NCBI GenBank assembly: GCA_030446685.1
Contig: JAUJMV010000018.1
Span: forward strand, 59,287-109,956
DNA: 50,670 nt
Direction of reading: 5' to 3'
Origin: Thermomicrobiales bacterium
GTDB taxonomy: Bacteria; Chloroflexota; Chloroflexia; Thermomicrobiales; CADCWN01
The notes under the pieces were generated by a model. The model ran no database searches. It was not told where the DNA came from and was given only the letters and a program-made list of their open reading frames with translations. Below are positions 8,922 through 17,734 of the stretch, piece by piece; positions within the stretch are counted from its first letter, which is position 1, and every line of letters starts with the position of its first letter. The position numbers were made by a program, and so were the translations under genes.

Positions 8922-10781
8922 CTACTCCGCGCGCAGCAGCGCCGCGCTGTGGCCCGGCACGATCAGGCGATCGGCCTCGGCGCGCGGGGCGAGGCCGTTG
9001 CCGCCGAAGCGCGGCTCGCCGGTGTGGAGCGCCAGGTGCAGGCGGCCGGCGGCGGGGTGGGCGAAGGTCGCCTCGTCGCCGAAGTTGGCGACCAGTACAC
9101 GCCGGCCCTCGGCGGTCGCGATGGCGACGAGCACCGCCTTGGCCTCGGCGCGGGTCTCCAGCGGGGGGCGGGAGCGCCGGGCGGCGCGCAGGACCGGGTC
9201 GGCCAGGCGCAGCCGAAGCGCCTCGCGGTAGAGGTCCCGGGCGAGCAGGCCGGCGCCGTAGGCCGCCTCGTCGTGGTTCAACTGCGAGCGGGCGAAGGTC
9301 TTGGGGTCCTGCGGGTCGGGGATCAGCTCGCGCACGGCGGGGTCATTGAAAGCGGCGAAGGGGGCGAACTCGCGGCGGCGCCCCTCGGTGACCAGCCGCC
9401 CCAGCTCGGCGTTGTGGTCGGTGAAGTAGAGGAAGGGGGTCGAGGCGAGGAATTCCTGCCCCTGGAAGAGGAGCGGCGTCTGCGGCAGCAGGAGCAGCAG
9501 CAGCGACGACGCCAGGAAGTCGGCGTGCGCCGCGGTCACGTTGAGGCGCTGCCCGAACGCGCGGTTGCCGATCTGGTCGTGGTTCTGGATGCAGTAGACG
9601 AACTGATGCCAGGGCTGCTCGCGCGCCGGCTTGCCGCGCGCCTCGCCCCGGGACGCGTCGGTCTGCCCCTCGAAGAGGAAGCCCTGCGCGATCGTCCGCG
9701 CCAGCTCGGGCGCGGTGCCGGCATAGTTGGCGAGGTAACCCTGCCGCTCCGGCTGGACGATCGTGCGGGCGGCGTGGTGGTAATCGTCGGCCCAGACCGC
9801 GTCGAAGCCGTAGCCGCCCGCCGCGGTCGGGCGCAGGTACGCGGGGTCGTTCTCGTGCGTCTCGGCGATCAGATAGGCACGCCGGTCGCCGCGCCGGTGC
9901 TGGTCCAGCGCGTCGGCGATCTCGGCGAGGATGTGCCGCGGCGAGGCATCCACCATCGCGAAGGTCGCGTCGAGGCGGAACCCGTCGATGTGATACTCGT
10001 GGACCCAGTGCAGCAGGTTCTCGATCACGAAGCGGCGGACCTCCGACGATCCCGGCCCGTCGTAGTTGATCGCCGCGCCCCAGGGCGTCTGGTGGCGCGG
10101 GTTGAGGTAGCCGTCGGCGTAGAGCCCGGTGTAGTTGCCGTCCGGGCCGAAGTGGTTGTAGACGACGTCGAGGATCACCGCCAGCCCGGCGCCGTGCGCG
10201 GCGTCGACCAGGCGGCGCAGCCCCTCCGGCCCGCCGTAGGCCGCCGCCGGCGCGAAGGGCATGACGCCGTCGTAGCCCCAGTTCCAGTAGCCGGGGAAGG
10301 AGGAGACCGGCATGATCTCGATGGCGGTGACGCCGAGGTCGCGCAGCCGCCCGAGCTGGCCGATCGCCGTGTCGAAGCGCCCCTCGGGCGTCAGCGTCCC
10401 GATGTGGCACTCGTAGACGATCAGATCTGCCACGGGCGGCGCCTGCCACCCCGCATCGGTCCAGGTGAATGTGGCCGGGTCGACGACCTCCGACGCCTCG
10501 TGGACGCCCTGCGGCTGGCCGCGCGAGCAGGGGTCGGGGAACGGCCCCGCGCCGTCGAGCAGGTAGCGGTAGCGCGTGCCGGGGCCGGCCCCGGCCACCC
10601 GCGCGACCCGGTACTCGCCGTCGCGCTCGGTCGGCACGACGCGCCGCCCGCCGCCCGCCGGCCCCGTCAGGACCAGCTCGACCCGCTCCGGGCGCGGTGC
10701 CCAGACCCTGAACTCGACCCCTTCGGGCCGCACGATCGCGCCCAGCGTCGCCCCCCAGGCCGCGCCCGAACCCTCGCTCAT
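8922..10781 (-). CDS. treZ: Malto-oligosyltrehalose trehalohydrolase
   Basis: GH13 enzyme that releases trehalose from maltooligosyl-trehalose made by TreY. N-terminal CBM48-like domain (GVEFRVWAPRPERVELVLTG), then the (beta/alpha)8 barrel: VYECHIGTLTPEGRF, GVTAIEIMPVSSFPGYWNWG, LDVVYNHFGPDGNY, the nucleophile region YHIDGFRLDATFAM, acid/base region AYLIAETHEND and NHDQIGNRAFGQR. 619 residues, as usual. ATG 10781 with GGAGAT upstream. treY lies upstream on the same strand across 166 bp of repeat DNA, so the two probably act together in making trehalose from glycogen or maltodextrin. No treX is in the window. Confidence 0.95.
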   Translation of the reverse strand: MSEGSGAAWGATLGAIVRPEGVEFRVWAPRPERVELVLTGPAGGGRRVVPTERDGEYRVARVAGAGPGTRYRYLLDGAGPFPDPCSRGQPQGVHEASEVVDPATFTWTDAGWQAPPVADLIVYECHIGTLTPEGRFDTAIGQLGRLRDLGVTAIEIMPVSSFPGYWNWGYDGVMPFAPAAAYGGPEGLRRLVDAAHGAGLAVILDVVYNHFGPDGNYTGLYADGYLNPRHQTPWGAAINYDGPGSSEVRRFVIENLLHWVHEYHIDGFRLDATFAMVDASPRHILAEIADALDQHRRGDRRAYLIAETHENDPAYLRPTAAGGYGFDAVWADDYHHAARTIVQPERQGYLANYAGTAPELARTIAQGFLFEGQTDASRGEARGKPAREQPWHQFVYCIQNHDQIGNRAFGQRLNVTAAHADFLASSLLLLLLPQTPLLFQGQEFLASTPFLYFTDHNAELGRLVTEGRRREFAPFAAFNDPAVRELIPDPQDPKTFARSQLNHDEAAYGAGLLARDLYREALRLRLADPVLRAARRSRPPLETRAEAKAVLVAIATAEGRRVLVANFGDEATFAHPAAGRLHLALHTGEPRFGGNGLAPRAEADRLIVPGHSAALLRAE

Positions 10782-10817
10782 CTGAGGCTATCTCCGTTCT
10801 TCATCATTCATTGTCAG

Positions 10818-10952
10818 GTGAGGGACGGCCCCCCCGACCCCCCAACGTTGGGGGGAGCAGGACCATATCAGAGCCGCGGCCTATCGGGTACGCTCCCGGC
10901 TGGCCCCGATCTGTCCCCCGAGAGTTGGGGGGCCGGTGGGGCCGTCCTCACG
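10818..10952. repeat. Inverted repeat between treY and treZ
   Basis: Arms 10818-10831 and 10938-10952 (GTGAGG-ACGGCCCC type with GGGGCCGTCCTCAC). Inside are CCCCCCAACGTTGGGGGG (10839-10856) and a second GTTGGGGGG block. The right arm overlaps the treY stop codon (10948-10950). Related G/C-run palindromes occur at 14277-14445, 28983-29036 and around 33010-33120. Confidence 0.65.
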
Positions 10953-13797
10953 ACGCGGCGCCGGCCAGCACCGCGAACGGCAGCCGCGCGAAGAGGTCGG
11001 CGCAGGGCAGCGCCGCCCCATGCCCCACCGCGGCGCCGGTCAGCAGGTCGCGCCAGCCGGACGCGCCCGCCGGCAGTTCGAGCGCCGTGTCGGCCCAGTC
11101 CGCCGGCTCGGGGAAGCGCGCGGTGCCGCCGGTGAGGCGCGTCGTCAGGCGCGGCACGGCGGTCACCACGAACTGCCGGTCGTCGCGCCGCGCGAAGGCG
11201 AAGAGGCTGTCGGCGTGGGCGCCGCTCACCGGCAAGGGCTGGTAGTCGTCGCCGGCGAAGATGGCGGGATATGTCGCGCGGACCCGGAGCAGGCAGCGCG
11301 TCAGCCAGAGCTTCATCGCCGGGGCGGCCGGGTCACCCGGCGGCGCGTCGGGCAGGCCGTCCAGCAGCGCCTGGCGGCGCGCGAAGTCGACCGGGCGGCG
11401 GTTGTCGGGGTCGGTCAGGCTCAGCGCGACCAACTCGGTCCCCTGGTAGAAGTCGGGGAAGCCCGGCGCGGTCGCCTTGACGATCAGGGCGGCGAGCGCG
11501 TTGAGCGTCGCCGCCGGGCGCAAGGAGGCGACGAACCCGTCCAGGCGGCGGAGGAAGGCGCCGGAACGGCGCGGGTCGAGGATCGCCGCGAGGAAATCGA
11601 GGCAGGCCGCCTCGTAGGCCTCGTCGGGGGCGGTCCAACTGGTGTGGACCTTCGCCTCGCGCAGCGCCTTGGTCAGGTAGCCGCGCAGCCGCTCGCGGTA
11701 CTCGTCACCGGGCGACCGCCCGCCCTCGGGCCAGCTCCCGACGAGGCTCTGGTAAATCAGGTACTCGGCGTTGGGGTCGGGGGCCACCTCCCCTTGCAGC
11801 ATCTTGCGGTGCCGGCGGTTCGTCTGTGCCCAGACGCGCACCTCCCTCCGCCAGCGGATCGGCAGTTCGGAGAGGACGTGCAAGCGGGCGCGCAGGTCCT
11901 CGCTCCGCTTGGTGTCGTGGGTCGAGCTGGCCGACATCGCCCGCGGCCAGGTCGCGGCGCGCTCGGCGAACCAGCGGTGGACCCGCGCCGGCGACAGCCC
12001 GAAGCTGGCCGGGTCGCCGCCGACCTCGTTGAGCGAGACGAGGCGGTGGTAGCGGTAGAAGGCGGTGTCCTCGAACCCCTTCGCCATCACCGGCCCGGAG
12101 AGCTGCTGGAAGCGCCGCCGCCAGTGCAGGCGGCGCTCCTGCTCCTCAGGGTCGAGGTCCGGGCGTTCCAGCAGCAGGACCTCCCGCAGCAGGCGCACCA
12201 CCTCCTCGGAGACGAGGGGCTCGCGCCGCCGCGCCTCGGCCAGCGCCGTGGCGATTCGCTCGTCGTCGCGCGCCCCCGGCCGGCCGTCGATCAGGTAGGT
12301 GCGGTAGACCGGGAAGGCGGCCAGCATCGCCTCGATCGTGTTGCGGATCGTCCGCAGGGTGATGTCGCGGTACAGCCGCTCGCGCTGCGCGATCCGGTAG
12401 AACTGGGTCGCCAGGACCGTGACCTCGCCGGCGAACGAGGTGCGCGCGATCTGGCGCTTGGCCTCGTAGACCAGTTGCCGGAAGCGCACCGGCGTGCCGA
12501 GGAAGCGCTCGTAGGCGCGGGTCAGCTCCAGCGCGGCGGCGTGGTCGACGAAGAGGCCGTCGTTGTGGGCCATGAAGTCGTAGCCGGTCGTCCCGGCGAC
12601 CGGCCAGTTCGGCGGCAACTCCTCGTCCTCCTCGAGGATCTTCTCGACGTAGATCGGGATCGCGCGCGGGCCGCCGGGGAGCGCGGCGCCGGCCTCGTGG
12701 AGCCGCCGCTGGAGGCGCTCCAGGTAGGAGGCGGGATCGTAGAGGCCGTCGACGTGATCGACCCGCACGCCGGTGACGAGGCCGCGCTCGACCAGCGCGA
12801 AGAGCAGGCGGTGGATCTCCTCGAAGACGTCCTCGCGCTCGACGCGGATCGCGGCGAGGTCGTTGATGTCGAAGAAGCGGCGGTAGTTGATCTCCTCGCC
12901 GGAGACGCGCCAGTAGGAGAGGCGATAGTGCTGCGCCGAGAGGAGCGCGTCGAGCCGATCGAAACTGGCGGGGTCGCCGGGCGTGCCGTTCAGCCGGGCG
13001 ACCTCCGCGCGGACGTGCGCGGCGATCGCCGGCTCGGAGGCGAGCAGCCGGCGGAAGCGTTCGAGCAGCCGATCCGCCTCGTCCGGCGGCGCGGCCGGCA
13101 GCGCCTCCAGCACCTCCAGGAGTTCGGCGAAGGCGGCCGGGTCGGTCAGCTCCCCGCGCAGTTCGAGCGGCGGCAGCCCGACGACCTGGGGGTAGGAACG
13201 CGGCGCGAGGGGCAGCGCCGCCTCGTAATAGCGCACCGCCAGGTCGTCGTCCACCACGTCGAGCCGCAACTCCCCCGCCTCGAGCGCCGCCCCGAACGGC
13301 TGGCCGAGGGTCGGGTAGACGAGCACGCCGGAGGGCAGGTGCGGCTGCGCCTCCCAGTTGATGTCGAAGTAGGGGGCGTAGCGCGACGCCTGGCCGTGGC
13401 GGAGCACGTCGCGCCACCAGGGGTTCGCGCCGTTCGCCAGCCCGACGTGGTTCGGCACGATATCGAGGATCAGCCCCATGTCGCGCGCGACCAGCTCCTC
13501 GCCGAGCGCGTAGAGCGCGGGCAGCCCGCCGAGTTCGGGATTGATTTGGTTGTGGTCGAAGACGTCGTAGCCGTGGGTGCTCCCCGGCGCCGCGGCGAAG
13601 ATCGGCGAGAAGTAGAGGTGGGAGACGCCGAGGCGGTCGAAGTAGGGCAGCAGCCGGCGCACGTCGTCGAAGCCGAACCCCGCCTGGAGTTGTAGGCGGT
13701 AACTCGCCAGGGGCGGGGCGTACCGCCGGCCGCCGCGGCGCTCTGCCCCCGGCGCCCCGACCGCGGCCGGCCGGCCGGTCGTCGTCTCGACAGTCAT
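10948..13797 (-). CDS. treY: Malto-oligosyltrehalose synthase
   Basis: Converts the reducing end of maltodextrins to an alpha,alpha-1,1 linkage; TreZ then cuts off trehalose. The ATG at 13797 (MTVETTTGRP) is chosen although the frame is open further upstream, because the extra part is Arg-rich and non-family. GH13 motifs: LASYRLQLQAGFGFDDVRRL, GVSHLYFSPIFAAAPGSTHG, LILDIVPNHVG, GVRVDHVDGLYDP, IYVEKILEEDEELP, SSTHDTKRSEDLRARL and a C-terminal PDFYQGTELV. 949 residues, within family range. Together with treZ it forms a trehalose pathway, likely for osmotic or heat protection. Confidence 0.95.
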   Translation of the reverse strand: MTVETTTGRPAAVGAPGAERRGGRRYAPPLASYRLQLQAGFGFDDVRRLLPYFDRLGVSHLYFSPIFAAAPGSTHGYDVFDHNQINPELGGLPALYALGEELVARDMGLILDIVPNHVGLANGANPWWRDVLRHGQASRYAPYFDINWEAQPHLPSGVLVYPTLGQPFGAALEAGELRLDVVDDDLAVRYYEAALPLAPRSYPQVVGLPPLELRGELTDPAAFAELLEVLEALPAAPPDEADRLLERFRRLLASEPAIAAHVRAEVARLNGTPGDPASFDRLDALLSAQHYRLSYWRVSGEEINYRRFFDINDLAAIRVEREDVFEEIHRLLFALVERGLVTGVRVDHVDGLYDPASYLERLQRRLHEAGAALPGGPRAIPIYVEKILEEDEELPPNWPVAGTTGYDFMAHNDGLFVDHAAALELTRAYERFLGTPVRFRQLVYEAKRQIARTSFAGEVTVLATQFYRIAQRERLYRDITLRTIRNTIEAMLAAFPVYRTYLIDGRPGARDDERIATALAEARRREPLVSEEVVRLLREVLLLERPDLDPEEQERRLHWRRRFQQLSGPVMAKGFEDTAFYRYHRLVSLNEVGGDPASFGLSPARVHRWFAERAATWPRAMSASSTHDTKRSEDLRARLHVLSELPIRWRREVRVWAQTNRRHRKMLQGEVAPDPNAEYLIYQSLVGSWPEGGRSPGDEYRERLRGYLTKALREAKVHTSWTAPDEAYEAACLDFLAAILDPRRSGAFLRRLDGFVASLRPAATLNALAALIVKATAPGFPDFYQGTELVALSLTDPDNRRPVDFARRQALLDGLPDAPPGDPAAPAMKLWLTRCLLRVRATYPAIFAGDDYQPLPVSGAHADSLFAFARRDDRQFVVTAVPRLTTRLTGGTARFPEPADWADTALELPAGASGWRDLLTGAAVGHGAALPCADLFARLPFAVLAGAAS

Positions 13798-13856
13798 GAG
13801 CCTCTCTATCCCCTCCGCACGGGCGGGCGCGCTGCGGCCACACCCGACCCCCGATC

Positions 13857-14126
13857 CTACTGCTGTCGCCGGGCGCGCTCCTCGCGCCGCCGCCGGCGCT
13901 CGCGCTGCTGCCGTCGGGCCTGCGGCGCGGTGACGACCGACCAGACGATCTGGACGACGCCGACGATCAGGCCGAAGATCAGCGCGCTCGCGATCGTGCG
14001 GTCGGAGTCGAAGAGCCGCCACACCACGGCGCAGATCGCGCCGGTGATCGCGCCGCGCACGAGCGCCTGCCGCCACACCGGCCCCGCCGGTTCGTCGCGC
14101 TCCGCCTCGTCGCCCCGGTCGAGCAT
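13857..14126 (-). CDS. Small two-helix membrane protein, unknown function
   Basis: ATG 14126 with GGGGAGG 8 bp upstream fits better than the long Arg-rich upstream extension. The 89-residue product has a short acidic head, a hydrophobic hairpin (ALVRGAITGAICAVVWRLF, IASALIFGLIVGVVQIVWSV) and a strongly basic Arg/Gln tail. No family recognised. It lies 59 bp upstream of treY on the same strand and may be cotranscribed. Confidence 0.6.
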   Translation of the reverse strand: MLDRGDEAERDEPAGPVWRQALVRGAITGAICAVVWRLFDSDRTIASALIFGLIVGVVQIVWSVVTAPQARRQQRERRRRREERARRQQ

Positions 14127-14276
14127 CGCATGCCTCCCCGTCGCGCGGCGCGATCGCCCCCGATCACGCCAATCGTCCGCTGGCTTGACGCGCCCAGCGG
14201 ACCCCACGGCACGACCCCGGCCCCTCCAGAGCGAGCCCTTGGTGGCGGCGTCTGGAATCGTCCCGCACAGCCGCAT

Positions 14277-14445
14277 ATCCCGTGCCGCCGCCCCCCCAAC
14301 TTAGCGGAGAGGGCGCCCCCCGGCCCCCTATCCGGGGAAGAAGGTCTTGGCGGACCCCTAGCCTTCCGGAGAGGCGTCCGGCTGACCCCGGTCTTTCCCC
14401 TCCAGAGGTGGGGGCCGGGGGGCCGTTCCGATCCCCGGCGTCCGG
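14277..14445. repeat. G/C-run palindromic repeat region
   Basis: CCGCCCCCCCAACTTAGCGG-type and AGGTGGGGGCCGGGGGGCCG-type blocks, with internal CCTTCCGGAG, lie between the small membrane gene and the amidohydrolase. Same style as 10818-10952. No gene is visible. Confidence 0.5.
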
Positions 14446-14451
14446 TATAAT
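14446..14451 (+). promoter_or_regulatory. -10 box of the M20 amidohydrolase
   Basis: Perfect TATAAT, 72 bp before the ATG at 14523. The -35 region at standard spacing (CCGTTC) is poor, so an activator or an extended promoter would be needed. Confidence 0.45.
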
Positions 14452-14522
14452 GGCCGCCACTTACCAGGCGGCGACCATGCCATTCGGCAATGCGGGCGAG
14501 GGCGCGAGGGGAGCGGGGGGAG

Positions 14523-15770
14523 ATGACGGACACCCGAGGGATCAACGTCGAGGAACTGAAGGCGGCGGCGCGGCACGAGGTCGACCAGGTCGCGGCGCTG
14601 CTGATCGAGACGAGCGACTGGATGGCCGACAACCCGGAGTTGGGCCTGCAGGAACACCAGGCGGCGGCGCGGCTGACGGGGCTGCTGGACGAGTTCGGCG
14701 CGACGGTCGAGCGCGGGATCGCCGGGATGCCGACCGCGTTCGCGGCGACGCTGCCCGGCGCCCGGCCCGGCCCGAAGGTCGCGGTCGTCGCCGAGTACGA
14801 CGCGCTGCCGGATGTCGGCCACGGCTGCGGCCACAACATCATCGCCACGGCCGCGATTGGCGCGGGGATCGCCCTGTCGCGGCTGGCGGGGCGCCTCCCC
14901 GGATCGGTCGTCGTCCTCGGCACGCCGGCGGAGGAGTCGGCGGTGCCGGACGCCGGCGGCAAGATCCCGATCCTCGACGCCGGCTACTTCGACGGGGTCG
15001 ACGCGGCGATCATGGTCCACCCGCTGACGGAGGACGCGATCGCGCTCACCTCGACGCTGGTCGCCCACGGGCTCGACTTCGCGTTCCACGGGCGCCCCGC
15101 GCACGCCGCCGCCAACCCGCACGAGGGGATCAACGCGCTCGACGCGCTGCTCGTCATGTTCAACAGCATCGGCCTGCTACGCCAGCAGGTGCGCCCGGAC
15201 GCGCGCATCCACGGCGTGATCACCTACGGAGGCGGGGCGCCGAACGTGATCCCGCCCCTGACCCGCTGCCGCTTCCGCGTCCGCGCGGCCGACCCGACCT
15301 ACGCGCGGGAACTGGTCGACCGGGTCGTCGCCTGCGCGGAGGCGGGCGCGACCGCGACCGGCGCGCGGATGGAGTGGCGCGAGTACCTGCGCCCCTACTT
15401 CAACATGGTGCCGAACCACGCGCTCGGCGCCGTCCTCCGCGCGAACCTGGAGGCGCTCGGCCGCGACGTGCGGGACGAGCGGACGCGCGACGGCTCCGGC
15501 TCGACCGACTTCGGCAACGTCAGCCACCGCGTCCCGGCCGTCTACGCCTACCTCGGCATCTGCGGCCCGGAGGCCGGCTGGCACTCCAAGGAAGTCGCCG
15601 CCGCCACCAAGACCGCGCGCGGCCACGCCGCCATCCTCGCCGGCGCGAAGAGCCTGGCGATGACCGCCATCGACCTCCTCGCCGACGACGCCCTGCGCGA
15701 CGAGGCCCACCGGGAGCACCGGGAAGCGATGCGGAAGTACGAGCGACGAGCGACGAGCGACGAACAGTGA
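14523..15770 (+). CDS. M20-family amidohydrolase (AbgB/aminoacylase-like)
   Basis: Zinc-dependent hydrolase of N-acyl amino acids or aminobenzoyl-glutamate-type amides; exact substrate unknown. ATG 14523 with a G-rich site just upstream. Conserved metal and catalytic motifs: VVAEYDALPDVGHGCGHNII, VVLGTPAEESAVPDAGGKIP, HGRPAHAAANPHEGINALDA, GSGSTDFGNVSHRVPAVYAY and GWHSKE. The dimerisation insert is present. 415 residues. The last residues (YERRATSDEQ) come from heptamer repeat DNA that starts at 15741, so the native end is probably a few residues earlier. Confidence 0.9.
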   Translation: MTDTRGINVEELKAAARHEVDQVAALLIETSDWMADNPELGLQEHQAAARLTGLLDEFGATVERGIAGMPTAFAATLPGARPGPKVAVVAEYDALPDVGHGCGHNIIATAAIGAGIALSRLAGRLPGSVVVLGTPAEESAVPDAGGKIPILDAGYFDGVDAAIMVHPLTEDAIALTSTLVAHGLDFAFHGRPAHAAANPHEGINALDALLVMFNSIGLLRQQVRPDARIHGVITYGGGAPNVIPPLTRCRFRVRAADPTYARELVDRVVACAEAGATATGARMEWREYLRPYFNMVPNHALGAVLRANLEALGRDVRDERTRDGSGSTDFGNVSHRVPAVYAYLGICGPEAGWHSKEVAAATKTARGHAAILAGAKSLAMTAIDLLADDALRDEAHREHREAMRKYERRATSDEQ

Positions 15771-15831
15771 CGAACGTCACAGAGGGCTGCGCCCACTCGA
15801 CCTTCTGGTTCGTCGCTCGTCGCTCGTCGTT
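15741..15831. repeat. Paired inverted 7-bp tandem repeats after the M20 gene
   Basis: Left arm 15741-15776: GAGCGAC repeated three times, then GAACAGTGACGAACGTCAC. Right arm 15807-15831: GTTCGTCGCTCGTCGCTCGT. The unit and flanks (TTCGTCAC...GTTCGTCGCTCG) match 42258-42304. The left arm encodes the M20 C-terminus; the right arm abuts the stop codon of the peroxiredoxin remnant. Confidence 0.85.
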
Positions 15832-15949
15832 ACAGCGCGCCGCCCCCCTCGATCTGCGCCAGCGCCTCCCACTCGGGGGCGGTGCCCTGGAAGCCGCCGG
15901 GGTTCGGCTCGATGAAGGCGTAGCGCACGGTCCCTTCACGGTCGATCAC
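15830..15949 (-). pseudogene. Peroxiredoxin (AhpC/TSA) C-terminal remnant
   Basis: On the minus strand 39 codons read VIDREGTVRYAFIEPNPGGF then QGTAPEWEALAQIEGGGAL and a TAA. VIDREG-x-V-R-Y is the conserved late segment of redoxins of the AhpC/TSA type. Nothing upstream in frame encodes the catalytic part; the reading frame meets TGA five bases into the adjoining CRISPR-like repeat. So this is the tail of a deleted gene, cut exactly at 15949/15950. Confidence 0.7.
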
Positions 15950-15986
15950 GTTTCAATCCTCGCCCGGCCCGACGGTCGGGCGCTAC
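15950..15986 (-). repeat. Solitary CRISPR-like repeat (37 nt)
   Basis: Read on the minus strand it begins GTAGCGCCCG, has an internal palindrome CCCGACCGTCGGG and ends GGATTGAAAC, the 3' end typical of many type I and III CRISPR repeats. There is one copy only, with no spacers and no cas gene. Its 3' end directly abuts the peroxiredoxin remnant. A lone repeat may be array debris or chance. Confidence 0.45.
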
Positions 15987-16161
15987 TGCTACTGCCCCGA
16001 CACCTCCCTTGTTGCCCTTGCCGTAAAGGGTGAGCCCTGTCGCCTACTGCCCAATCCCGACCATCCGACCCTCCGTCATGATCCTGCATGCCCTCGGCCC
16101 GCGGCGACTCCCCGGCGCTATCGTACCCGCTCCGCGCGGCGCTGACCGGCGGGGGACGCCC

Positions 16162-17576
16162 TTACCGTGGCCGCAGGCGCAGGACGCGGTCGTCGCCCGC
16201 CGACGGGTTGCCGCGACCGTCCCGGCTGCTGGTCAGGACGTAGAGGGAGCCGTCCGGCCCTTCGGCCACCGTCCGCAGACGGCCGTACTCGTCGTCGAGC
16301 AGCGGTTCGAGCTGCCTGGCCCCGTCCGGGCGGAGGTCGAGCCGCCAGAGGGTGGTGCTGCGCAGGCCGGCGAAGAGGAGGTTGCCCCGCCACCGTGGGA
16401 AGGTATCGGCCCCCACGAAGGTCGCGCCGGACGGCGCCCAGGTTGTGTCCGCCCCGCTGGTGATCACTGGGGCGTAAAATCGGTGCTCCCCGCGCCGACG
16501 CGCACCGGGGGCAGCCGGCGGTGCTGCCCCCGGCCCGAGCCGTCCGCCAGCACGTCGCCGCATCAGGGCCAGCCGTAGTTGTCGCCCGGCGCGATCAGGT
16601 TGACCTCGTCGTGCGCGCTCGGCCCGTGCTCGGTCGCGTAGAGCTGGCCGGTCCCCGGCTGCCAGGCGAGCCCCTGCGGGTTGCGGTGGCCGTAGGAGTA
16701 GACCGGCGAGCCAGGGAACGGGTTGTCGTCCGGCACGGAGCCGTCGGGGTTGAGCCGGAGGATCTTGCCGGCCAGCGAGTCCCGGTCCTGCGCGAGGGCT
16801 GGCGCGGCGGCGTCGCCGGTGGTGACGTAGAGCTTGCCATCGGGGCCGAAGGCGATCCGGCCGCCATTGTGGATCGCGGCGGCGGGGATGTCGTCGAGGA
16901 TGACGCGCGGCTCGGTCAGCCCCCGCGCCCCGGCGCGATCGGCCAGCGTGTAGCGGACGACGCGGTTCCGCAGGCCGCCGTCGCTCCCGCTGTAGGTGTG
17001 GTAGAGGTAGAGGTGGCCATTGCCGGCAAAATCCGGGTCGAGCGCCAGCCCGAGGAGCCCGCCCTCGCCCCGCTCGACCACCTCGGGGATCGTCGCCACC
17101 GGCTCGGGTCGCAGCCGCCCCCCCTCGATCACCCGCAGCCGCCCCGGCCGCTCGGTGAAGAAGATGCGGCCGTCGGGCGCGAAGGCCAGGTCCCAGGGCG
17201 TATCCAGCCCCTCCGCCACCGTCTCGACCTGGAAGTCCACCGCGGTAGGGGTTGCCGACGTGGCGGCACCCGCCGGTACGGTGGCCGCCGGCCGGGGCGT
17301 GGTCATGGCGGTGGTCGCGGTGGCGCTGGGGGTCGCCGTTGGCGGCGTGCCGCCCGGCGCACTTGTCCCTGTCGCGGGGGATGGACTGGCTGCCGTCGTC
17401 GCCGTGGGGGTCGCACTTACCCCGGCACTGGTCGCGCCCGCTCCGGCTGGAGAGGTCGCCGCCTGCCCGGTCGCCTCCCCCCCGCCGCAGCCGGTCGCGA
17501 CCAGGAGGAGCAGCGCCAGCGCGCCGCGTCGCCAGGAGCGACCACTAACGCTGCCCCAATTCGGGTGTCGGTTCAC
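16162..17576 (-). CDS. PQQ-dependent sugar dehydrogenase lipoprotein (Gdh/Hhip type), frameshifted
   Basis: Secreted beta-propeller enzyme that oxidises aldose sugars with PQQ and passes electrons to the respiratory chain. GTG 17576 follows AGGAAGG; the product starts with a lipoprotein signal (LALLLLVATGC) and a Thr/Ala/Pro-rich linker. Propeller motifs: LDTPWDLAFAPDGRIFFTER, GLLGLALDPDF, IHNGGRIAFGPDGKLYVTTG, GHRNPQGLAWQPGTGQLYAT, EHGPSAHDEVNLIAPGDNYG. After YGWP a G run (16566-16568) lacks one base; one more restores frame into about 28 low-complexity residues and then FYAPVITSGADTTWAPSGAT and WRGNLLFAGL. The low-complexity insert contains a hairpin (16505-16533). Confidence 0.8.
16505..16533. 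repeat. Hairpin inside the sugar dehydrogenase frame
   Basis: An 11-bp stem (CCGGGGGCAGC / GCTGCCCCCGG, loop 16516-16522) sits in the part of the gene that codes for a non-family, low-complexity insert, suggesting a small palindromic insertion. Confidence 0.55.
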
Positions 17577-17734
17577 GATGCTGCCCGCCTTCCTGCTCCG
17601 CACGGTTCACGCGCATCCCACCCTTTACAACGCCGGAAGACGTCCAGCGTGACCGGGGGCGGGGGGCGTGGGGCGCGTGGCGCAAGGCAGGCAGTGGGCG
17701 GTAGTGATGCGTGCGGTATCCCCCCACGCCCCGC

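Noticed and set aside
8697..14076. Very long open frames on the plus strand across treZ and treY
   Set aside because: Composition is Arg/Gly/Asp/Val-rich with no family motifs, and they lie opposite well-conserved GH13 enzymes.
15950..15986. A CRISPR array
   Set aside because: Only one repeat is present, with no second copy, spacer or cas gene. It is kept only as a solitary CRISPR-like repeat.
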